This document shows, in pieces, positions 56,409-59,532 of a DNA stretch of 59,532 nt. Position 1 is the stretch's first letter. Every line of letters starts with the position of its first letter. The position numbers and the translations under genes are program-made. The DNA comes from a virus. The notes under the pieces are model-generated. The model had not been told where the DNA came from. It did not search any database and was given only the letters and a program-made list of their open reading frames with translations. The DNA lies in the IMG/VR virus record IMGVR_UViG_3300030294_000037, positions 1 through 59,532 of that record, one strand, 5' to 3'.

Positions 56409-57224
56409 ATGTCACTTACTAAAGATGCAATTCAGCTCATCACCGATACCGCGCTGGAAGCCACCGGCAAAAAGCTGGAAACGCTGGTTCCTACCGTGGT
56501 GTTGCCGGAAAGCGCAAAGGTCTTCGATCTTGAGCGCTTCCAGGCTGGCCGCAGCCGCTTCCGTGGCACATACAGCACCCACTCACTGGCTGATTTCGGC
56601 GCTTACGTCGTTGAACGCGCAGCGCCTGGCGCGCGCGGGTTCATCAATCAGGACGAAATGAGCTGCGGCCTGCTGTTCAATCTCGGCACCGCCGCAGCAC
56701 CTGGCCACGCCGACGACCGCGCCATCCTTCGCCTGAAGGCAACAGCCGGCTACACCGCAGCCCAGCAAATCGGCGGGCGCGGTATCAGCCAAAAGGATTT
56801 GAGCGACTGGATCGAAGACTGGCACCAGTACCTCACCCCGGTCGACGAATCCGGTAACCCAATCCCTGTGGCCAAAGCCATTGCTGCCGTCCGCACGATC
56901 ACCATCAAGGCGTCCAGCGAGTCGGAAACCACGGTGGGAGAAACCAGCGCCAGCCGAAGCGCCATGGACCAGATCGAAGCGCGCAGCAAAGAAACCCTGC
57001 CCGTGTCGTTGCAATTCCGCACGGTGCCGTTCGAAGGCCTGACCGAACAACAGATCACCCTGCGCCTCTCGGTCATCACCAGCGGCTCCCAGCCGGTGTT
57101 GAAATTGCGGTGGGTTGGCGAAGAGGTACAGTGCGAAGACATCGCTCAGGAGTTCAAGGCAGTACTTCAACGCAATATTGGCGAAGCTGCAGTGTTGTCG
57201 CTGGGCGCGTTCGATCCGAAGTAA
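56409..57224 (+). CDS. YfdQ-like protein (DUF2303)
   Basis: 271 residues. DUF2303 pattern: FRGTYSTHSLADFGAYVVERA, CGLLFNLGTAAAPGHADDRA, QLRTVPF-type segment (QFRTVPFEGLTEQQI). Same family as E. coli CPS-53 YfdQ. Common in early regions of temperate phages and believed to be related to recombination or exclusion functions, but unproven. Absent from A. Confidence 0.85.
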   Translation: MSLTKDAIQLITDTALEATGKKLETLVPTVVLPESAKVFDLERFQAGRSRFRGTYSTHSLADFGAYVVERAAPGARGFINQDEMSCGLLFNLGTAAAPGHADDRAILRLKATAGYTAAQQIGGRGISQKDLSDWIEDWHQYLTPVDESGNPIPVAKAIAAVRTITIKASSESETTVGETSASRSAMDQIEARSKETLPVSLQFRTVPFEGLTEQQITLRLSVITSGSQPVLKLRWVGEEVQCEDIAQEFKAVLQRNIGEAAVLSLGAFDPK

Positions 57225-57269
57225 CACCAAGGCCGGGAGACCGGCCTTCCTACTCGCTGCATCCGGTAA

Positions 57270-57281
57270 CCGGAGGGCGGC
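57270..57281. repeat. Direct repeat left of a minus-strand moron
   Basis: CCGGAGGGCGGC; second copy at 57640-57651. The matching spot in A (about 5850) has one copy only. Confidence 0.75.
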
Positions 57282-57303
57282 TTAAGATGGAAGCCAAACG
57301 ACT

Positions 57304-57564
57304 TCATTTCCCATTGGTCATGCCGTCGGCTATAAATTTCGCGGCGCTCTTTAAGCGGCCTGCTACATCTTCAATATCCGCCCAGTCGTCACATATCTGA
57401 TCCATCTGCGCATAGGCGAATGGTTCTTTCCTTGTAACGTTTAACCGCGCGGCGCTAGGCTTTTTTGATCCTCCTTCCCATACAAACATGATTAGAACGT
57501 CGAACTCTCCATATTTGTAGATAACGTTCCTTGGGTCCTTTAAGTCGAATAATGCTTCGTTCAT
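57304..57564 (-). CDS. Hypothetical minus-strand moron protein, 86 aa
   Basis: MNEALFDLKDPRNVIYKYGEFDVLIMFVWEGG... soluble. ATG 57564 with GTGAAGG upstream. Less GC-rich than its neighbours, opposite in direction and absent at the same site in A, where the leader of target 2 is continuous. Flanked by a 12-bp direct repeat of that leader. Function unknown. Confidence 0.65.
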   Translation of the reverse strand: MNEALFDLKDPRNVIYKYGEFDVLIMFVWEGGSKKPSAARLNVTRKEPFAYAQMDQICDDWADIEDVAGRLKSAAKFIADGMTNGK

Positions 57565-57639
57565 AGCCTTCACTCTTGATCCGGATTTATTCCGGGCATC
57601 CGTAGTACTCCAACCCCACCTAAATTGCCACCACCGGTT

Positions 57640-57651
57640 CCGGAGGGCGGC
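57640..57651. repeat. Direct repeat right of the minus-strand moron
   Basis: CCGGAGGGCGGC, in the leader of DGR target 2 of B. Confidence 0.75.
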
Positions 57652-57670
57652 GCTTACCCGGAGCAAACCC

Positions 57671-58147
57671 ATGACCAAGCAAGTACAGCAAACCATCACC
57701 GCATCTGAACTCCCTGAGCGCGGCCAACCTCTAGCCGGCGGGGTGTTCGTCACCCGCTACTGGCTCAACGGCTTCGAGCGCGCCCTGATCCTCCTGCCTG
57801 ATGAGCTCAGTGGTGCCTGGGGCGAGTATGGCGTCGAGATCAAGGACGCCGGCGGCTACAGCGACGGCGAAGCGAACACCCGCGCCATGGCCGAGGCCGG
57901 CAGCGAGATCGCCGTAAAAGCGCTGGAACTGGGCGGCTTTATTCCGTCCTGCCTTGAGGGCCAACTGCTGATGGCAGCCAAGGCTGATGGCCTGGTGGAG
58001 CTTCGCGATGATCGATACCACTGGCTGAGCACGCAGCGCTCCGCCGACATCGCCTACACCATGGACTTTGAAGATGGCTGGCTCCACTACTACGGCGAGG
58101 ACTACGAGCGGCTCGCGCGCCCTGTCCGCAGCCTCCCTATTCAGTAA
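57671..58147 (+). CDS. DGR target protein 2 (B)
   Basis: 158 residues, orthologue of 5884-6360. The constant part is highly similar (PERGQPLAGGVFVTRYW), whereas the VR (58032-58131) encodes other residues at most template Asn sites (SADIAYTMDFEDGWLHYYGEDYERL region). No signal peptide. C-type-lectin-like/DUF1566-type C-terminus. Confidence 0.9.
   Translation: MTKQVQQTITASELPERGQPLAGGVFVTRYWLNGFERALILLPDELSGAWGEYGVEIKDAGGYSDGEANTRAMAEAGSEIAVKALELGGFIPSCLEGQLLMAAKADGLVELRDDRYHWLSTQRSADIAYTMDFEDGWLHYYGEDYERLARPVRSLPIQ
58032..58131 (+). repeat. DGR variable repeat VR-B1
   Basis: 100 bp; differences from the template only at A, including AAG to GAG and GAC to GGC. Confidence 0.95.
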
Positions 58148-58184
58148 TTCATTTCTTTATTCGTTTTTCGCAGGTGATTCCCGG

Positions 58185-58203
58185 GAGCGCCAGGACGGCG
58201 CTC
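58185..58203 (+). repeat. Inverted repeat downstream of VR-B1
   Basis: GAGCGCC-AGGAC-GGCGCTC, 54 bp after the VR, as in A. Confidence 0.4.
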
Positions 58204-58267
58204 AGACCAGAAGCTCGTCGGGAAGCGCCGGCTACCTGCACCCTTATCTCGCTCACAGGAGCATCTC

Positions 58268-58861
58268 ATGCGTGCCAATGAACTGACCACGTACACCCGT
58301 GGAGATCTGACTATCAGTAGCCCAGACGAAGGTGTCGTGCTGAAGCTGGCAACCCTGGCCATCGCCGCCGCACCAGCAGTTGCTGCAAGTGGTATCCCCG
58401 CCATCGGCGAGTACTGGCCCGGTGAAGGCGGCATCAACGGCGGCCTGTTCCCCGGCGGTGACAAGCCCTACTACCTGATTGTGCCGACCGGAAGCGATGC
58501 AGAGGCGATCCATGAGTGGGGTGGCTACGGCGATGAACTTGGCGGCGCCAAATCCCCATGGGACGGCCAGGCGAACACCGCGTACCTCGCCAGCAGCAAC
58601 CGAGAGCACGACCACCCTGCCGCCCAGTTCTGTGCAGCCTTCGAGCGTGATGGTCACAAGGACTTCTACCTCATGGCTCGCCGTGAGGCTTCCTTCCTCG
58701 AAATCACCGTGCCGGACGTGTTCACCCAGGCGTACCACTGGACGAGCTCGCAGCGCTCCGCCTACTACGCCTACGGCATGGACTTTGAAGATGGCTGGCT
58801 CAACAACTACGACAAGGACCTCGAGCGGCTCGCGCGCCCTGTCCGCAGAAAGTTTATTTAA
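58268..58861 (+). CDS. DGR target protein 3 (B)
   Basis: 197 residues, orthologue of 6481-7068. Conserved constant part (IGEYWPGEGGINGGLF) with a small insertion near residue 110 (LASSNREHDH). VR at 58749-58849. ATG 58268 after AGGAGCATCTC. Directly upstream of avd. Confidence 0.9.
   Translation: MRANELTTYTRGDLTISSPDEGVVLKLATLAIAAAPAVAASGIPAIGEYWPGEGGINGGLFPGGDKPYYLIVPTGSDAEAIHEWGGYGDELGGAKSPWDGQANTAYLASSNREHDHPAAQFCAAFERDGHKDFYLMARREASFLEITVPDVFTQAYHWTSSQRSAYYAYGMDFEDGWLNNYDKDLERLARPVRRKFI
58749..58849 (+). repeat. DGR variable repeat VR-B2
   Basis: 101 bp; A-only differences (AAC to TAC, TAC, GGC, TAC, GAC and CTC). Confidence 0.95.
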
Positions 58862-58881
58862 TCATTCAATTCTTCATTCAT

Positions 58882-58897
58882 GGGTGCGATAGCACCC
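58882..58897 (+). repeat. GRNA-loop hairpin downstream of VR-B2
   Basis: GGGTGC-GATA-GCACCC, 33 bp after the VR; compensated version of the A hairpin. Confidence 0.7.
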
Positions 58898-58918
58898 TCG
58901 CTTTTCAGGAGGCCAGGG

Positions 58919-59272
58919 ATGGCACTGCATACGGACTTGGAAATCCACAAGGTGGCCGAGGAGTTGCTCGGGCTTTCGCTTGACCTGGTGCGCAATATCC
59001 CGCGCGACCTGAAGCAGGTTGTCGGAGCAAAAATCCGGGACGAGTGCCTGCAGGTGTTGGTGCTGATCGGCCGGGCCAACATGACCAGGGACAAGCTGCC
59101 CCACATCAACCTAATGCTCGAAAGCATTTGGATGCTCAACTACTTGCTGCGCGCCCTCACCAACCGAGGGTTGATCAGCAAGGGGCAGCACGCCAAAGCA
59201 ATGATGATGACGGCCTCAATAGGCCGCCAGGCCAACGCCTGGAAGAAGTCCGCAACCGCGCCCGCTGCTTGA
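58919..59272 (+). CDS. avd: DGR accessory protein Avd (B)
   Basis: 117 residues, almost identical to the A copy (MALHTDLEIHKVAEELLGLS). ATG 58919 after AGGAGGCC. Expected to form the same pentamer; proteins of the two DGRs should be interchangeable. Confidence 0.9.
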   Translation: MALHTDLEIHKVAEELLGLSLDLVRNIPRDLKQVVGAKIRDECLQVLVLIGRANMTRDKLPHINLMLESIWMLNYLLRALTNRGLISKGQHAKAMMMTASIGRQANAWKKSATAPAA

Positions 59273-59532
59273 GGGTCAAGGCCCTCTTGCCTGTGCGCCA
59301 AATCTGGTCGAGCCGCTGACCTATGGGTCACCGCCATGCGCAAAAACAGATACCGCCGGTCTAAAGCGTCCGCGTAGGTCTGGCGCAGTTTCCAAGCTGA
59401 TCGTTTCCGCCTTCGGCTTGGCGATGTAGATAGCTCGACAGGTCGCAGCGCTCCGCCAACAACGCCTACAACATGGACTTTGAAGATGGCTGGCTCAACA
59501 ACAACGACAAGAACAACGAGCGGCTCGCGCGC
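59273..59532 (+). ncRNA. Template-repeat RNA region (B), cut by window edge
   Basis: 171-nt avd-TR spacer with about three differences from A, then the TR. Hairpin TGACC-TATG-GGTCA retained. Confidence 0.5.
59444..59532 (+). repeat. DGR template repeat TR (B), truncated by window edge
   Basis: 89 bp visible, identical to the TR of A over that length. The reverse transcriptase of B should follow outside the window. Confidence 0.95.

Larger units (their letters stand above)
16920..59532. mobile_element. Prophage B (left part; right end outside window)
   Basis: Lambda-like prophage in the same orientation as prophage A: leftward lysis, Mu-like tail, lambda-like head and early genes, a CI switch, then rightward accessory genes with a second DGR. 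It begins at the tRNA-Ser core and is cut by the window edge inside the DGR template repeat. By analogy with A, the reverse transcriptase, excisionase and integrase should follow to the right. Confidence 0.85.

Overview
The window is a junction of two related temperate-phage genomes (prophages) integrated in tandem. It comes from a GC-rich gammaproteobacterium, most likely a Pseudomonas of the fluorescens/putida type. I infer the host from a DUF1654 gene, SOS boxes of the CTGT-N8-ACAG type, Pseudomonas-style phage modules and a tRNA-Ser attachment core. No clearly bacterial housekeeping gene is present. Family names below are recognised from protein sequence by eye; no database search was run.

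Prophage A (1 to about 16,980; its left part lies outside the window) reads, left to right: the 5' part of a lambda-O-type replication gene with an iteron origin inside it, a Rha/KilAC regulator, a Cro/CI immunity switch with TACAACCA operators, then a rightward accessory region. That region carries a diversity-generating retroelement (DGR: three variable-repeat target genes, an accessory gene avd, a template repeat and a reverse transcriptase). It continues with a cytosine methyltransferase, a PAPS-reductase-like protein, many small genes (several on the opposite strand and flanked by short direct repeats), an excisionase-like DUF4224 gene and an integrase. The integrase abuts an attachment core made of the 3' part of tRNA-Ser(UGA).

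Prophage B (about 16,920 to the right edge, continuing beyond) has the same plan. On the minus strand, read right to left, are early genes (Cro, Rha, O, P, YbcO-like, VRR-NUC, a second tyrosine recombinase), a Q-position gene, holins, terminase, portal and head genes of lambda type, a Mu-like contractile tail, tail fibre, endolysin and spanins. On the plus strand, right of a different CI repressor with TTAGGCAT-type operators, are an OLD-like ATPase/nuclease with a Dam-type methyltransferase (candidate defence pair), an SOS-box DUF1654 gene, a boxA-like site, a structured RNA, YfdQ-like genes and a second DGR (two target genes, avd, template repeat). The window ends inside that template repeat.

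The main points of interest are as follows. (1) Two DGRs, with five variable repeats differing from two identical templates only at template adenines. They sit in the early/lysogeny region rather than the tail module, so the diversified proteins are probably intracellular. (2) A candidate structured RNA of about 350 nt, present in both prophages, with long helices and compensatory changes. (3) Different immunity systems, which explain co-residence. (4) Small minus-strand membrane-protein cassettes bounded by direct repeats. (5) A probable defence pair beside the B repressor.
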